NCBI GenBank assembly: GCA_902795275.1
Contig: CADBKQ010000004.1
Coordinates: forward strand, 1 to 64,000
DNA: 64,000 nucleotides
Direction: 5' to 3'
From: an uncultured Eubacteriales bacterium
GTDB taxonomy: Bacteria > Bacillota > Clostridia > Christensenellales > Aristaeellaceae
Shown in pieces: positions 50,859 to 60,233 of this stretch. Below the pieces are notes generated by a model. That model was not told the origin of the DNA, did no database searches, and was given only the letters and a program-made list of their open reading frames with translations. Both the position numbers and the translations under genes were made by a program. Within the stretch, counting starts at the first letter, position 1. Each line of letters begins with the position of its first letter.

Positions 50859-52400
50859 ATGAAAACGTATTCAGACCTTGAATTTCTGAAGCTCTCGAAG
50901 GGCGAGAAATTCAAGTACAAATTCCTGAGCTTCTTTGCCGGGATTCCCAAGGCGCTGCTGAACCTGCTGCTGGCCCTGTGGAACCTGATCAAAGGCGCGG
51001 GCGTCACCATCGGGAAGGAGATCGCGGACATCTGCTCCACCTTCATCCATGGCGATTGGAAAACCAAGCTGTCCTTTATCTTCATGGGCTTTGGCTGCCT
51101 GGCCCGGGGCCAGATTCTGCGCGGCATCCTGTTCCTGCTGTTTGAAGTGGTCTTTATCGGCTACATGGTGCTGGCGGGCGGCTATTGGCTGGGGATGCTG
51201 CCCAGCCTGGGTGTCCAGGGGCCGACCAAGGAATACAATGAGATCTTAGACGTGGAAGTGACCACGTTCCACGACAATTCCTTCAAAATCCTGCTCTACG
51301 GCGTGCTGACGCTGTTCTTCATCGTGGCCTTCATCTATACCTGGCGGCAGAACGTGAAGCAGAACCAGCTGGCGGAAAAGATTCTGGCCTCCGGCAAGAA
51401 GCTGCGCTCCGGCAAGGATGACCTGCGCTCCCTGGTGGACGACCAGTTCCACAAGACGCTGCTGGCCCTGCCGCTGACGGGCATCCTGCTGTTCACGGTC
51501 ATGCCCATTGTGTTCATGATCCTGGTGGCCTTCACCAACTACGACGGCACCCACAACGGCTACACCAACAACCTGTTCACCTGGGTGGGCATGGACAACT
51601 TCAACACCATGCTGTCCTGGACGGCGGGCAAGGGCGGCAACACCCAGTCCTATTCCGCCACCTTCGGCGAGGTGCTGGTGTGGACGCTGATCTGGGCCTT
51701 CTTCGCCACCTTCACCAACTACTTCCTGGGCATGTTCGTGGCCATGGCCATCAACAAGAAGGGCATCAAGCTCAAGAAGGTCTGGCGCACCATCCTGGTG
51801 CTGACCATCGCCATTCCCCAGTTCATTTCCCTGCTGTACGTTTCCAAGATGTTCGCCAAGAACGGCATTGTGAACGGCTTCCTGATGAGCATGGGGTGGA
51901 TACAGGAGGCGCTTCCCTTCTGGGAGGATCCCACCTGGGCCAGGGTCACGGTGGTGCTCATCAACATCTGGATCGGTATTCCGTACCTGATGCTGATTGC
52001 CACTGGTATTTTGATGAACATTCCCGCCGACCTGTACGAGTCCGCCCGCATCGACGGCGCGAACCCCTGGCAGCAGTATACCAAGATCACTCTGCCCTAC
52101 ATGCTGTTCGTGACGGGGCCGTACCTGCTCACCAGCTTTACGGGCAACATGAACAACTTCAACGTCATCTACCTTTTGACCGGCGGCGCGCCCACCAACC
52201 CGGCGGCGTCCTCGGCGGCGGGCAGCGTGGGCTACACCGATTTGCTGATCACCTGGCTGTTCAAGATCACCACCGGCGCGGAGAGCCAGTATTACCTGGC
52301 GTCCGTGGTCGGCATCCTGGTGTTCGTGGTGGTGGCGCTGATTTCGCTGGTGGTCTACAACGTGCTGCCGTCCATCAAGAATGAGGAGGATTTCCAGTGA
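50859..52400 (+). CDS. Maltose/galactan-type ABC permease (MalF/GanP-like)
   Basis: A 513-aa permease, longer than LplB types because of an extended N-terminal membrane region (YSDLEFLKLSKGEKFKYKFL then several helices) as in MalF/GanP. The EAA loop ESARIDGANPWQQYTKITLP lies near the C-terminus. MPIVFMILVAFTNYDGTHNG is a family signature. With MalG it forms the channel for the binding protein upstream. A good AGGAG precedes ATG 50859. Confidence 0.92.
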   Translation: MKTYSDLEFLKLSKGEKFKYKFLSFFAGIPKALLNLLLALWNLIKGAGVTIGKEIADICSTFIHGDWKTKLSFIFMGFGCLARGQILRGILFLLFEVVFIGYMVLAGGYWLGMLPSLGVQGPTKEYNEILDVEVTTFHDNSFKILLYGVLTLFFIVAFIYTWRQNVKQNQLAEKILASGKKLRSGKDDLRSLVDDQFHKTLLALPLTGILLFTVMPIVFMILVAFTNYDGTHNGYTNNLFTWVGMDNFNTMLSWTAGKGGNTQSYSATFGEVLVWTLIWAFFATFTNYFLGMFVAMAINKKGIKLKKVWRTILVLTIAIPQFISLLYVSKMFAKNGIVNGFLMSMGWIQEALPFWEDPTWARVTVVLINIWIGIPYLMLIATGILMNIPADLYESARIDGANPWQQYTKITLPYMLFVTGPYLLTSFTGNMNNFNVIYLLTGGAPTNPAASSAAGSVGYTDLLITWLFKITTGAESQYYLASVVGILVFVVVALISLVVYNVLPSIKNEEDFQ

Positions 52401-53290
52401 TGAGCCAACAAAATGCGATTGCGCCCACTGGCCCGGTGAAAAAACATATGGGCTTGAAAGCCTCCCGCGCCCTGGGCAACACGGCCATTTATCTCCTGCT
52501 GATCGTGGTCAGCGCCATCTGGCTGATTCCCTTCATCTGCATCCTGCTGCAATCCTTCCGCGTGGAAAGCACCTGGCAGGTGGGCTACGTCATCCCCCAG
52601 CAGTGGGGACTGGACAACTACAAGGGCCTGTTTGAAACGGACTTCCCCCGCTGGTATATGAACACCTTCATCGCGGCCCTGTGCACCGCCGTGCTGCAGA
52701 CCATCATCGTGCTGTGCATGAGCTACACCCTCTCCCGTTTCCGCTTCAAGATGCGCAATGGATTGATGCGGTTCATGCTGATCCTGGGCATGTTCCCCGG
52801 GATGCTCACCATGATCATCCTGTACCGCGTGCTGAAAGACCTTGGCATGACCCAGGCCAACGCCCTGCCCGGCCTGATCCTGGTGTATGTGGCTTCCTCC
52901 GGCATGGGCTATTACGTGTCCAAGGGCTTCTTTGACACCATCCCCAAGTCCCTGGACGAGGCGGCGAGGGTGGACGGGGCGACCCGCTTCCAGATCCTGA
53001 AAAAGATCATCCTGCCCCTGTCCAAGCCCATCGTGATTTACACCGTGCTGACCGCCTTCATGGGCCCCTGGGGCGACTTCGTGTTCGCCCGGTACATCGC
53101 CTTCGGTTCCTCCGCGGGCAGCAACGTGGCCGTGGGCCTGTACAACTGGCTGAGCAAGGACCAGATCAACACCCGCTACACCATGTTCTGCGCGGGCGGC
53201 GTGCTGGTGGCCGTGCCGGTCACGATCCTGTTCATGTGCCTGCAGAAGTACTACGTGGAAGGCGTCACGGGCGGAGCTGTGAAAGGCTGA
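52400..53290 (+). CDS. Maltose/galactan-type ABC permease (MalG/GanQ-like)
   Basis: A 296-aa permease: six helices, SAIWLIPFICILLQSFR, FRFKMRNGLM, EAA loop DEAARVDGATRFQILKKIILP, and the MalG-type C-terminus QKYYVEGVTGGAVKG. ATG 52400 overlaps the MalF stop by one base (TGATG). Substrate, by context, galacto-oligosaccharides from the GH53 product; maltodextrin is the alternative. Confidence 0.92.
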   Translation: MSQQNAIAPTGPVKKHMGLKASRALGNTAIYLLLIVVSAIWLIPFICILLQSFRVESTWQVGYVIPQQWGLDNYKGLFETDFPRWYMNTFIAALCTAVLQTIIVLCMSYTLSRFRFKMRNGLMRFMLILGMFPGMLTMIILYRVLKDLGMTQANALPGLILVYVASSGMGYYVSKGFFDTIPKSLDEAARVDGATRFQILKKIILPLSKPIVIYTVLTAFMGPWGDFVFARYIAFGSSAGSNVAVGLYNWLSKDQINTRYTMFCAGGVLVAVPVTILFMCLQKYYVEGVTGGAVKG

Positions 53291-53313
53291 TGATTCATGA
53301 TTTGGTCGATGAA

Positions 53314-53423
53314 GAGTTCTAAGTTCTTAGTTCTAAGTTCTAAGCCTGAATAGTGTTCCAGTTTCTTCAAGCGAATAATTCATATACTATCAGCTTGGTA
53401 CTTTGAACTTAGAACTTAGAACT
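53314..53423. repeat. Heptamer repeat pair D (TTAGAAC type)
   Basis: Left arm 53314-53343 has AGTTCTA units in 7-bp steps; right arm 53401-53423 is the complement (TTAGAAC units). Loop about 57 nt. Lies between malG-like and msmK-like genes. Confidence 0.85.
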
Positions 53424-53478
53424 GAACAAACGATCATCTGGACTACTCCAATATAATTGGAAGGAGAGAAAACAGGCT

Positions 53479-54606
53479 ATGGCAAGCGTAAAGCTGACCG
53501 ATGTGAAAAAGGTCTATGACAATAAAGTAACGGCGGTACACGATTTTAACCTGGATATCAAGGACAAGGAGTTCGTGGTGTTCGTCGGCCCCTCCGGCTG
53601 CGGCAAGTCCACCACCATGCGCATGATCGCCGGGCTGGAGGACATTTCCGGCGGCACCGTGGAAATTGACGGCGTGGTGGTCAACGACCTGCAGCCCAAG
53701 GACCGCGACATCGCCATGGTGTTCCAGAACTACGCCCTGTACCCGCACATGACGGTGTACGACAACATCGCCTTCTCCCTGCGGCTGAAAAAGATGCCGG
53801 AGGATCAGGTGTATGAAAAGGTGACCTCCGCCGCCGAAGTGCTGGGCATCACCGATTTCCTCACCCGCAAGCCCCGCGCCCTGTCCGGCGGCCAGCGCCA
53901 GCGCGTGGCTATTGGCCGCGCCATGGTGCGCGACGCGAAGGTGTTCCTGATGGACGAACCGCTGTCCAACCTGGACGCCAAGCTGCGCAACCAGATGCGC
54001 GCTGAAATCATCCTGCTGCGCCAGAAGCTGAACACCACGTTCATTTACGTGACCCACGACCAGACCGAGGCCATGACCCTGGGCGACCGCATCGTGATCA
54101 TGCACGACGGCTATATCGAGCAGGTGGGCACGCCCATGGAAGTGTTCGAGATGCCGCATAACGTGTTCGTGGCCGAGTTCATCGGCGCGCCGAAAATGAA
54201 CCTGATGCAGACCGAGCTGAAGAAGGAAGGGGACAAATACTTCGTCACGCCCTTCGGCGCGAAGATCGAAGTGACCGGCGACAAGGCCGAGGGCCTGCAA
54301 AAGAAGGGCATCGGCAGCCGGAAGATTCTGCTGGGCGTACGGCCCGAGCATATCGTGCTGGCTGACGGGCCTTCCGCCGACGCCATCCCCTGCAAGCTGG
54401 AGGTCAACGAAATGATGGGCAGCGAGCTGCACCTCCACGTCTACACCGAGGACGAAACACGACTCATCGTCCGCGTGCCCACCATCAACCTGGGCATGGA
54501 GCAGCGCAAGGAAATGAAATACGGCAAGCAATTGTACATCACCTTTGAGGGCAAGGTCATGCACTTCTTCGACCCCGAAACCACCAAGAACCTGATTTAC
54601 GATTGA
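53479..54606 (+). CDS. msmK: Multi-sugar ABC transporter ATPase (MsmK/MalK/UgpC type)
   Basis: A 375-aa ATPase: Walker A GPSGCGKST, Q-loop MVFQNYALYPHMTVYDN, signature LSGGQRQR, Walker B FLMDEPLSNLD, switch His in VTHDQTEAM, and the C-terminal regulatory TOBE region. The MalK/MsmK group energises several sugar importers, so this gene may serve both the MalFG-like and the LplBC-like permeases, neither of which has its own ATPase. AAGGAGAG precedes ATG 53479. A strong terminator follows. Confidence 0.93.
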   Translation: MASVKLTDVKKVYDNKVTAVHDFNLDIKDKEFVVFVGPSGCGKSTTMRMIAGLEDISGGTVEIDGVVVNDLQPKDRDIAMVFQNYALYPHMTVYDNIAFSLRLKKMPEDQVYEKVTSAAEVLGITDFLTRKPRALSGGQRQRVAIGRAMVRDAKVFLMDEPLSNLDAKLRNQMRAEIILLRQKLNTTFIYVTHDQTEAMTLGDRIVIMHDGYIEQVGTPMEVFEMPHNVFVAEFIGAPKMNLMQTELKKEGDKYFVTPFGAKIEVTGDKAEGLQKKGIGSRKILLGVRPEHIVLADGPSADAIPCKLEVNEMMGSELHLHVYTEDETRLIVRVPTINLGMEQRKEMKYGKQLYITFEGKVMHFFDPETTKNLIYD

Positions 54607-54617
54607 TTGTCAAGCAC

Positions 54618-54657
54618 GCAAAAAACCTTCCCCGCTTCTACGTGGGGAAGGTTTTTT
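54618..54657. terminator. Bidirectional terminator
   Basis: AAAAAACCTTCCCC and GGGGAAGGTTTTTT form a perfect stem serving msmK on the plus strand and the histidine kinase on the minus strand. Confidence 0.95.
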
Positions 54658-54664
54658 ATCGCGC

Positions 54665-55771
54665 TCATTCCTCCCGCTTGGGCAGCACCACGCCGATGCG
54701 GGTGCCGATGTCCTCCCGGGAATAGACGTCGAAGTAGCCTTTATGCCGCTCGACGATCCATTTGGCGATGCTCAGGCCCAGGCCAGTGCCGCCGGTAGCG
54801 CGGGTGCGGGCGGGGTCGGAGCGGAAGAAACGGTCGAAGATGTGTTCCAAATCCTCCTGCTTGATGCCGATGCCGTTGTCCTGCACCTCAAAGCAGGGAG
54901 AGCCTTCCTTGAAGCGGGTGCGCAGGGAAATCACCGCGCCGTTGCCGGTATACTTTACCGCGTTGTCCGCCAGGATGCGGGCGGTCTGTTTCAGCATGGC
55001 CGCGTCGCCGTTCACCATGACGGGTTCCGGCGCGTCCAGGCGCCAGTCCCGGTCCGGATGGATCATCCGGGATTCCTCGAATACCTCCGTCATCATCTGG
55101 GACAGATCAAAATCCTCGAACACCAATTGATTCCGCCCGTTGTCGCCCCGTGCCAGGAACAAAAGCTGCTCGATCAGCTTTTTCATGTGGGCGGATTCGG
55201 TCTGGATGGCGGTGATGCCCTCGTCCAGCACCTTTTCATCGTCCTTGCCCCAGCGCTGGAGCATATCCGCGTAGCCCTGGATCACGGCGATGGGGGTGCG
55301 CAGTTCGTGGGAGGCGTCGGAGACGAAGCGGGTCTGCTCCCGGTAGGATTCCTGGGTGCGGTTCAGCAGGTCGTTGATGGCCTGCTCCAGGCCTTGCAGC
55401 TCCTTTTCACCGGTGATCACGTGGGCGTCTGGGGAAAGCGGCACCACCGTGCCGATGGCATCCTCCAGATGGTGCAGCTTTTCCGGGTCGAAGCGGGCCT
55501 GGCTCAGTTCCTGGGCGGTCAGGGCGATGCGCTCCAAGGGCTCCATCAGCCGCTTGGCCTTCTCCTTGCCCACCCGGTATTGCAGCAGCGCCAGCACCAC
55601 TTCCGCCCCGGCGATGCAGGGCCAGAACACCTCGGCCTGCACGGTGATCCAGCTTGCGGCGATCATCGTCCCCAACACCGCGTCCAGCAGGCCCATCAGC
55701 AGCATCGTGCGCCGCGTCCAATAGGCGTTGATGCGCTTGGCGATGGAGCTTACTTTTTTATCATCCCTCAT
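54665..55771 (-). CDS. Sensor histidine kinase
   Basis: A 368-aa OmpR-type sensor kinase. Two close transmembrane helices near residues 22-65 leave almost no extracellular loop, so it senses the membrane or another protein. A HAMP-like linker, then the dimerisation H-box SDASHELRTP (His155), N-box ILADNAVKYT, G1 DNGIGI, F-box DRFFRSDPART and G2 GTGLGLSI. It overlaps the response-regulator gene by 4 nt. Compact double-helix sensors of this type often detect envelope stress or antimicrobial peptides (inference). Confidence 0.92.
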   Translation of the reverse strand: MRDDKKVSSIAKRINAYWTRRTMLLMGLLDAVLGTMIAASWITVQAEVFWPCIAGAEVVLALLQYRVGKEKAKRLMEPLERIALTAQELSQARFDPEKLHHLEDAIGTVVPLSPDAHVITGEKELQGLEQAINDLLNRTQESYREQTRFVSDASHELRTPIAVIQGYADMLQRWGKDDEKVLDEGITAIQTESAHMKKLIEQLLFLARGDNGRNQLVFEDFDLSQMMTEVFEESRMIHPDRDWRLDAPEPVMVNGDAAMLKQTARILADNAVKYTGNGAVISLRTRFKEGSPCFEVQDNGIGIKQEDLEHIFDRFFRSDPARTRATGGTGLGLSIAKWIVERHKGYFDVYSREDIGTRIGVVLPKREE

Positions 55772-56451
55772 GCGTCATCCCTCAAAACATAGCCGACGCC
55801 GCGGACGGTCTGCAACAGTTTCGGTTCAAAGCCTTCGTCGATCTTGCCGCGCAGGTAGCGCACGTACACGTCCACCACGTTGGTCTCGCCCAAATAGTCG
55901 TAGCCCCACACCTTTTCCAATAATTGGTCGCGGGAGAGGACGATGGTTTTGTTTTCCATGAAAAACTGGAGCAGGGAAAATTCCCGGCCCGTCAGCTCAA
56001 TTTCCTTGCCCCCGCGGGTGACGCGGTGGCGGGACACGTCCACCGTCAGGTCGGCGCAGGAAAGCAGGTTTTCCTCCTGCTTCTGGGCGGTCTGTTTGCG
56101 CAGGGCGGCCCGGATGCGGGCCAGCAGTTCTTCAATGGAGAAGGGCTTCGTCACGTAATCGTCGGCTCCCATGTCCAGGCCCGTCACCTTGTCCATCACC
56201 GCGTCCCGGGCGGTGAGCATGATCACCGGCACATGGTCGTCATTCTTGCGCAGGCGGCGAAGCACCTCCAGGCCGTTGAGCCCCGGCAGCATGATGTCCA
56301 GCAGCAGCAGGTCATAGCCGCCCTTCTCCGCCATGTCCAGGCCGGTTCTGCCGTCAAAGGCTTTGTCGACCTGGTAGCCCTCGTGGGTCAGTTCCAGTTC
56401 CACGAACCGGGCCAGCTTTTCTTCGTCCTCCACCAGCAGAATGCGGGTCAT
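55768..56451 (-). CDS. OmpR-family response regulator
   Basis: A 227-aa regulator: receiver domain with DE pair EDEE, phosphoacceptor Asp52 (LLLLDIMLPG), TARD and KPFSIEEL, then a winged-helix DNA-binding domain (ELTGREFSLLQFFMENK ... VWGYDYLGETNVVDVYVRYLRGKI). First gene of the pair; the ATG at 56451 follows GGTGG; an upstream GTG at 56463 is less likely. Targets are unknown; no repeated OmpR-type site was seen in its own upstream gap. Confidence 0.93.
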   Translation of the reverse strand: MTRILLVEDEEKLARFVELELTHEGYQVDKAFDGRTGLDMAEKGGYDLLLLDIMLPGLNGLEVLRRLRKNDDHVPVIMLTARDAVMDKVTGLDMGADDYVTKPFSIEELLARIRAALRKQTAQKQEENLLSCADLTVDVSRHRVTRGGKEIELTGREFSLLQFFMENKTIVLSRDQLLEKVWGYDYLGETNVVDVYVRYLRGKIDEGFEPKLLQTVRGVGYVLRDDA

Positions 56452-56475
56452 ACACGGCACCACCTTGTTGATTTT

Positions 56476-56591
56476 TTAGGCAATAGGGATTAGGAAATAG
56501 GGATTAGTCATTAGGAATTCGTGATAAGCGAACAGCAATCAGAACGAATGCCTATTGCCTAATGCCTAATCCCTAATCACTAATCCCTTAT
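56476..56591. repeat. Heptamer repeat pair E (TTAGGGA type)
   Basis: Left arm 56476-56520 has ATAGGGATTAGG units; right arm 56545-56591 is the complement (CCTAATCCCTAAT units). The arms are separated by about 24 nt and can form a long hairpin between two minus-strand genes. Confidence 0.88.
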
Positions 56592-56592
56592 T

Positions 56593-57135
56593 TTATTCCA
56601 CCTTATTCTCGTCGTTCTTCTCCACGTGGATCTGTACAGCGGAAGCGGCCTTGTTCTGGGCTTTGTCAATGAAATCGTTCACCTTGTTGTTCATGTCCGG
56701 ACCGCGGAAGGAATACCGGGCGCCCAGGAACAGGCCCACGAACAGCACGATCAGGGAGAAGGGCCAGAACACGATCATGAGAATCGCCATCACCGTGATG
56801 GGCATGGACACCAGCTCGTCGCCGTTGCGGCGGATCACGAACTGATTGCTGTTGCCCAGGGTGAATATCTTCTTCACCCAGGCCCACAGCTTGCTCAAGC
56901 CGTCGGACACCTTGGCTTTCGTGTCGGCATTGTTCCAGCTCTGCGCCTTGGTTTCGGGCTTTTCCTGGGTGGTGTACTCGGCTTTGGCTGCCCCGTTGTT
57001 GACCTTGCCTTCGTTTTCCAGCAGCACCAGCGCGTCCAGGATGTCCCAGTCGCTGGCTTCCAGAGCGGCCTTCGCTTCTTCGTAGGAAACGTTCGCCTTC
57101 GTGCGCAGCTTTTCTACCATTTCAAAATGATCCAT
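56593..57135 (-). CDS. UBA-DUF4342 membrane protein
   Basis: A 180-aa protein with an N-terminal UBA/TS-N-like three-helix domain (VEKLRTKANVSYEEAKAALE, then ASDWDILDALVLLE, as in elongation factor Ts) followed by a DUF4342 membrane region with one or two helices (ITVMAILMIVFWPFSLIVLF) and a charged tail. Function unknown; TS-N domains bind helices of partner proteins. Good ribosome site AAGGAGGA before ATG 57135. Confidence 0.82.
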   Translation of the reverse strand: MDHFEMVEKLRTKANVSYEEAKAALEASDWDILDALVLLENEGKVNNGAAKAEYTTQEKPETKAQSWNNADTKAKVSDGLSKLWAWVKKIFTLGNSNQFVIRRNGDELVSMPITVMAILMIVFWPFSLIVLFVGLFLGARYSFRGPDMNNKVNDFIDKAQNKAASAVQIHVEKNDENKVE

Positions 57136-57273
57136 TTTTATTCCTCCTTGGCGTTGACGCCGCTTTCTTTGTTCTCCGTTCCCCTTGGAACGGTTATAGA
57201 ATAAACCAGGAAAATGATAAGAACAGGGGGAAAATCATTAGAAAATCATGAGAGTATGAGAAAGAATGTGTAA

Positions 57274-57582
57274 TCATTGAATAAGCCATCTGTAATCGCG
57301 CCGACAGTCAAGCACATATTCGACGTACACAGTATGTTCTTTTATCTGATAGAGAATAAGATAGTACTTTTCAACAAACATCTTATGATACTTGTATGAT
57401 GGAATGCTTGTCCCGCTGAAATAAGGATACCTGTTCGGCATGGATTCAAGCGTGTGGAGGCTGTCAATCAGTTTTTTATGAAGCCTTTCCGCGGCTTCTA
57501 TGTCATTTTGTTTGATAAAATATACGCATTCTCCTAATTGCCGATATGCTTCATCAGATACTTCAACATCATAATGCTCCAT
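57274..57582 (-). CDS. RelE/ParE-family toxin
   Basis: A 102-aa toxin: EHYDVEVSDEAYRQLGECVY, then AERLHKKLIDSLHTLESMPNRYP, and the C-terminal EYVLDCRRDYRWLI, typical of ParE/RelE proteins that cut mRNA or poison gyrase. ATG 57582 overlaps the antitoxin gene by 14 nt, the usual arrangement. A long run of G (GGGGGG) upstream serves as ribosome site. Confidence 0.85.
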   Translation of the reverse strand: MEHYDVEVSDEAYRQLGECVYFIKQNDIEAAERLHKKLIDSLHTLESMPNRYPYFSGTSIPSYKYHKMFVEKYYLILYQIKEHTVYVEYVLDCRRDYRWLIQ

Positions 57583-57853
57583 GAGATGTCCCCCCATGAA
57601 TGACGCTTGTTAAATAAGCATCCAATTCATCAATGGAGTGCCCTTTTTTCCCGGCCAAACGATCCTCTTCCACGCGAAGCAAAGCCTCTTTCAGGTTCAG
57701 CATTTTTTCTCTTCGTTCAAACGCTTCAATACTCATTACGGCAAGATCACCTTCGCCGTTTACTGTTAAATAAACAGGTTCCATGGTGGTTTTGCAGAGC
57801 TTGGATACCTCACTGTAATTCTGACGGATGGACGCGGACGGTTTAATCTGCAT
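57569..57853 (-). CDS. Phd/YefM-family antitoxin
   Basis: A 94-aa antitoxin: MQIKPSASIRQNYSEVSKLC, then EPVYLTVNGEGDLAVMSIEA and a flexible C-terminus that would wrap the toxin. The N-terminal Phd/YefM fold binds DNA and represses the operon. ATG 57853 has AGGAGGG upstream. Toxin follows by overlap. Confidence 0.87.
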   Translation of the reverse strand: MQIKPSASIRQNYSEVSKLCKTTMEPVYLTVNGEGDLAVMSIEAFERREKMLNLKEALLRVEEDRLAGKKGHSIDELDAYLTSVIHGGTSHGAL

Positions 57854-57867
57854 TTGTTATCCCTCCT

Positions 57868-57907
57868 ATAGCATCATTATAAACATATTTTAATATATTT
57901 ATGCTAT
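57868..57907. promoter_or_regulatory. Inverted repeat at the toxin-antitoxin promoter
   Basis: ATAGCAT (57868-57874) and ATGCTAT (57901-57907) enclose an AT-rich core; on the minus strand a TATAAT box lies inside. Such palindromes are usual autorepression sites of Phd-type antitoxins. Confidence 0.65.
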
Positions 57908-57928
57908 TTCGTCAAGCGAAGCTTTACA

Positions 57929-60070
57929 TCATTTCTTCATATACAGGATACTCACGCTGACAGCCGGCGCTTCCTGCCCGTTGGGGGTGAAGGAAAGCTG
58001 TCCGTCCCGGAGGGCGATGGTGCCGGTGGAGCCTTTGACCTCGCCCTTTTCCAGCAGCAGCTTCACTAACTTTTCATTCAGCATCGGCCCGCCGCCGCGC
58101 TTGAGGCCATCCTTCCAGAGGGTGAAATGGCAGCCCTCCCGCCAGCCGGAGCAGCCGAAGGCTTTCGTGTTTTCCTGCACGCCCTTGCCGCAGAGGGGAC
58201 ACTGGACGCCCTCGATGGTCTGGGCGGTTTTCCTTTTGGACGCGCCTTTTTTTCCGCGCCGCATTTCCTCCGGGAAGGAAGCTTCCGTCTTGGTGTCCCG
58301 GGCGTAGTCCACTAAGAAGGTGGTCAGGCGGCGGATGCCCTCCATGAAGCGTCCGGTGTCCCGCTGGTTCTTGGCAATTTCGTCCAGGGCCAGTTCCCAT
58401 TTGCCGGTGGTCTCCGGCGAGGCGATTTCCTGGGGCGCGATGGCGATGAGGCACACGCCTTTTTCCGTGGCGCTGATGGCCCGGCCCCGGCGGGCGGCGT
58501 AGCCCACCTGAATCAAGCGCTCGATGATGGCGGCGCGGGTGGCGGGGGTGCCCAGGCCGCTGCCCTTCATCTGCTCCCGCAGCTTTTCATCCTCCAATTC
58601 CCGCCCCGCGTTTTCCATGGCGGCCAGCAGGGAGGCGTCGGTGTGGGGAGCCGGCGGCTTGGTGGCTTCCTTCTTGACGGTGGCCTTGCCGACTGTCCGC
58701 CCGTCGCCCTCGGTAAGCAGCGGCAGGGCGGGTTCCTCCTCCTTATCGGAGGGGTACACGTCCTTCCAGCCGTTCACCCGCACGGTGCGGCCCGTGGTCT
58801 TGAACAGATGCCCCTGGCTTTCGGTGATGACCTTGATGACGTCGTACTCATGCGCCGGATAGAACACCGCAACCAGCCGCCGGGCGATCATGTCAAACAG
58901 CTTTTGCGCGTCGGCGGGTAGCTTGTCCATGGGCGCGGTCTGGGGCGTGGGGATGATGGCGTGGTGGTCGGAAATCTTCTCGTTATCGAAAATCCGCTTG
59001 GAGATGGGCAGCTTGCCGCCGTCCTTCCAGGGGATATGGGTCACATATTCCTGATACTGTCCCGGCAGCTTATGCAGGGTCTGCACCGTTCTGCCGATCA
59101 TGTCCATGGGAAGATACCGGCTGTCGGTACGGGGATAGGTGATGGCCTTCCATTTTTCGTATAATTCCTGGGCGATTTTCAGGGTTTTGTCGGCGGTGAA
59201 GCCCAGCTTGCGGTTGGCCTCGCGCTGCAAAGAAGTCAGGTCGTACAGCTGCGGGGGCAGTTCCTTTTTCGCCTCGGCGGTAACGCTCTGCACCCGGGCC
59301 GCTTTGCCCTTGACGGCCTTGGCGATTTCATCCGCCTTTTCCTTGGTGGGGATGCGGTTGGCTTTCTTTTCGTCTTCCGCCTGGGGGTCGAACCACTGGC
59401 CGGAATAGTCCCCAAAGTCCGCGGTGACGGTGAAATAATCCTCGGGCTGGAAGTTGGCGATTTCGTGCCAGCGTTTCACCAGAATGGCCAGCGTCGGGGT
59501 CTGCACCCGGCCGATGGACAGCAGCGCGTCGAACCGCAGGGTAAACGCCCGGCTGGCGTTCATGCCCACCAGCCAGTCCGCTTCGGAACGGCAGGTGGCG
59601 CTGCGGTAGAGTCCGTCGTACTCCTGCGCGGGCTTGAGGGTGGCGAAGCCTTCCTTGATCGCTTCGTCGGTCATGGAGGAGATCCATAGCCTGTCCACGG
59701 GCTTTTGGCATTTGGCCTGGTTGTAGATCAGGCGAAAGATCAATTCCCCTTCCCGCCCGGCATCGGTGGCGCAGATGAGCTTTTCCGTTTCCTTGTCGTT
59801 CATCAGCTTCTTGACCACGCTGTACTGGGATTTCGTTTTGGAGATGACCTTGGTTGGTATAGAATCCGGCAGGATGGGCAATTCCTCCATCCGCCACTTT
59901 TTATATTTCTCGTCGATTTCGTCGGGCTCGCAGAGCGTGACCAGGTGGCCCATCGCCCAGGTGACTAAATAACCGTCCCCTTTCAGAAAGCCCTCGCCCC
60001 GCTCTTTGCATCCCAGCACCCGCGCAATGTCCCGCCCCACGCTGGGCTTTTCCGCTACCACCACAATCAT
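57929..60070 (-). CDS. topB: DNA topoisomerase III
   Basis: A 713-aa type IA topoisomerase: Toprim domain VVVAEKPSVGRDIA with TDAGREGELIFR, the active-site tyrosine in ITYPRTDSRYL (Tyr312), GLGTPATRAAIIERL and a C-terminal zinc-ribbon (CPLCGKG ... CSGWREGC). It decatenates replication and recombination products. ATG 60070 follows GAGAGGG; the longer frame has no homology. Its sequence is of the clostridial TopB type, sometimes carried by integrative elements, but no element genes are adjacent here. Confidence 0.94.
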   Translation of the reverse strand: MIVVVAEKPSVGRDIARVLGCKERGEGFLKGDGYLVTWAMGHLVTLCEPDEIDEKYKKWRMEELPILPDSIPTKVISKTKSQYSVVKKLMNDKETEKLICATDAGREGELIFRLIYNQAKCQKPVDRLWISSMTDEAIKEGFATLKPAQEYDGLYRSATCRSEADWLVGMNASRAFTLRFDALLSIGRVQTPTLAILVKRWHEIANFQPEDYFTVTADFGDYSGQWFDPQAEDEKKANRIPTKEKADEIAKAVKGKAARVQSVTAEAKKELPPQLYDLTSLQREANRKLGFTADKTLKIAQELYEKWKAITYPRTDSRYLPMDMIGRTVQTLHKLPGQYQEYVTHIPWKDGGKLPISKRIFDNEKISDHHAIIPTPQTAPMDKLPADAQKLFDMIARRLVAVFYPAHEYDVIKVITESQGHLFKTTGRTVRVNGWKDVYPSDKEEEPALPLLTEGDGRTVGKATVKKEATKPPAPHTDASLLAAMENAGRELEDEKLREQMKGSGLGTPATRAAIIERLIQVGYAARRGRAISATEKGVCLIAIAPQEIASPETTGKWELALDEIAKNQRDTGRFMEGIRRLTTFLVDYARDTKTEASFPEEMRRGKKGASKRKTAQTIEGVQCPLCGKGVQENTKAFGCSGWREGCHFTLWKDGLKRGGGPMLNEKLVKLLLEKGEVKGSTGTIALRDGQLSFTPNGQEAPAVSVSILYMKK

Positions 60071-60233
60071 GATGTTCCCTCTCTTTCCTTCCGTATCATA
60101 CCACAAACGCTGGAAAAAAGAAAGCAATCCAGGAAAATGCCTGCCCTGAAAACCGGGCAGGAAAAGCGCGGATCCGTGTCGAATAGAATCAAATACGCCT
60201 TTTATGGAATCATTCTGGAAAAGAGGACAGGCA

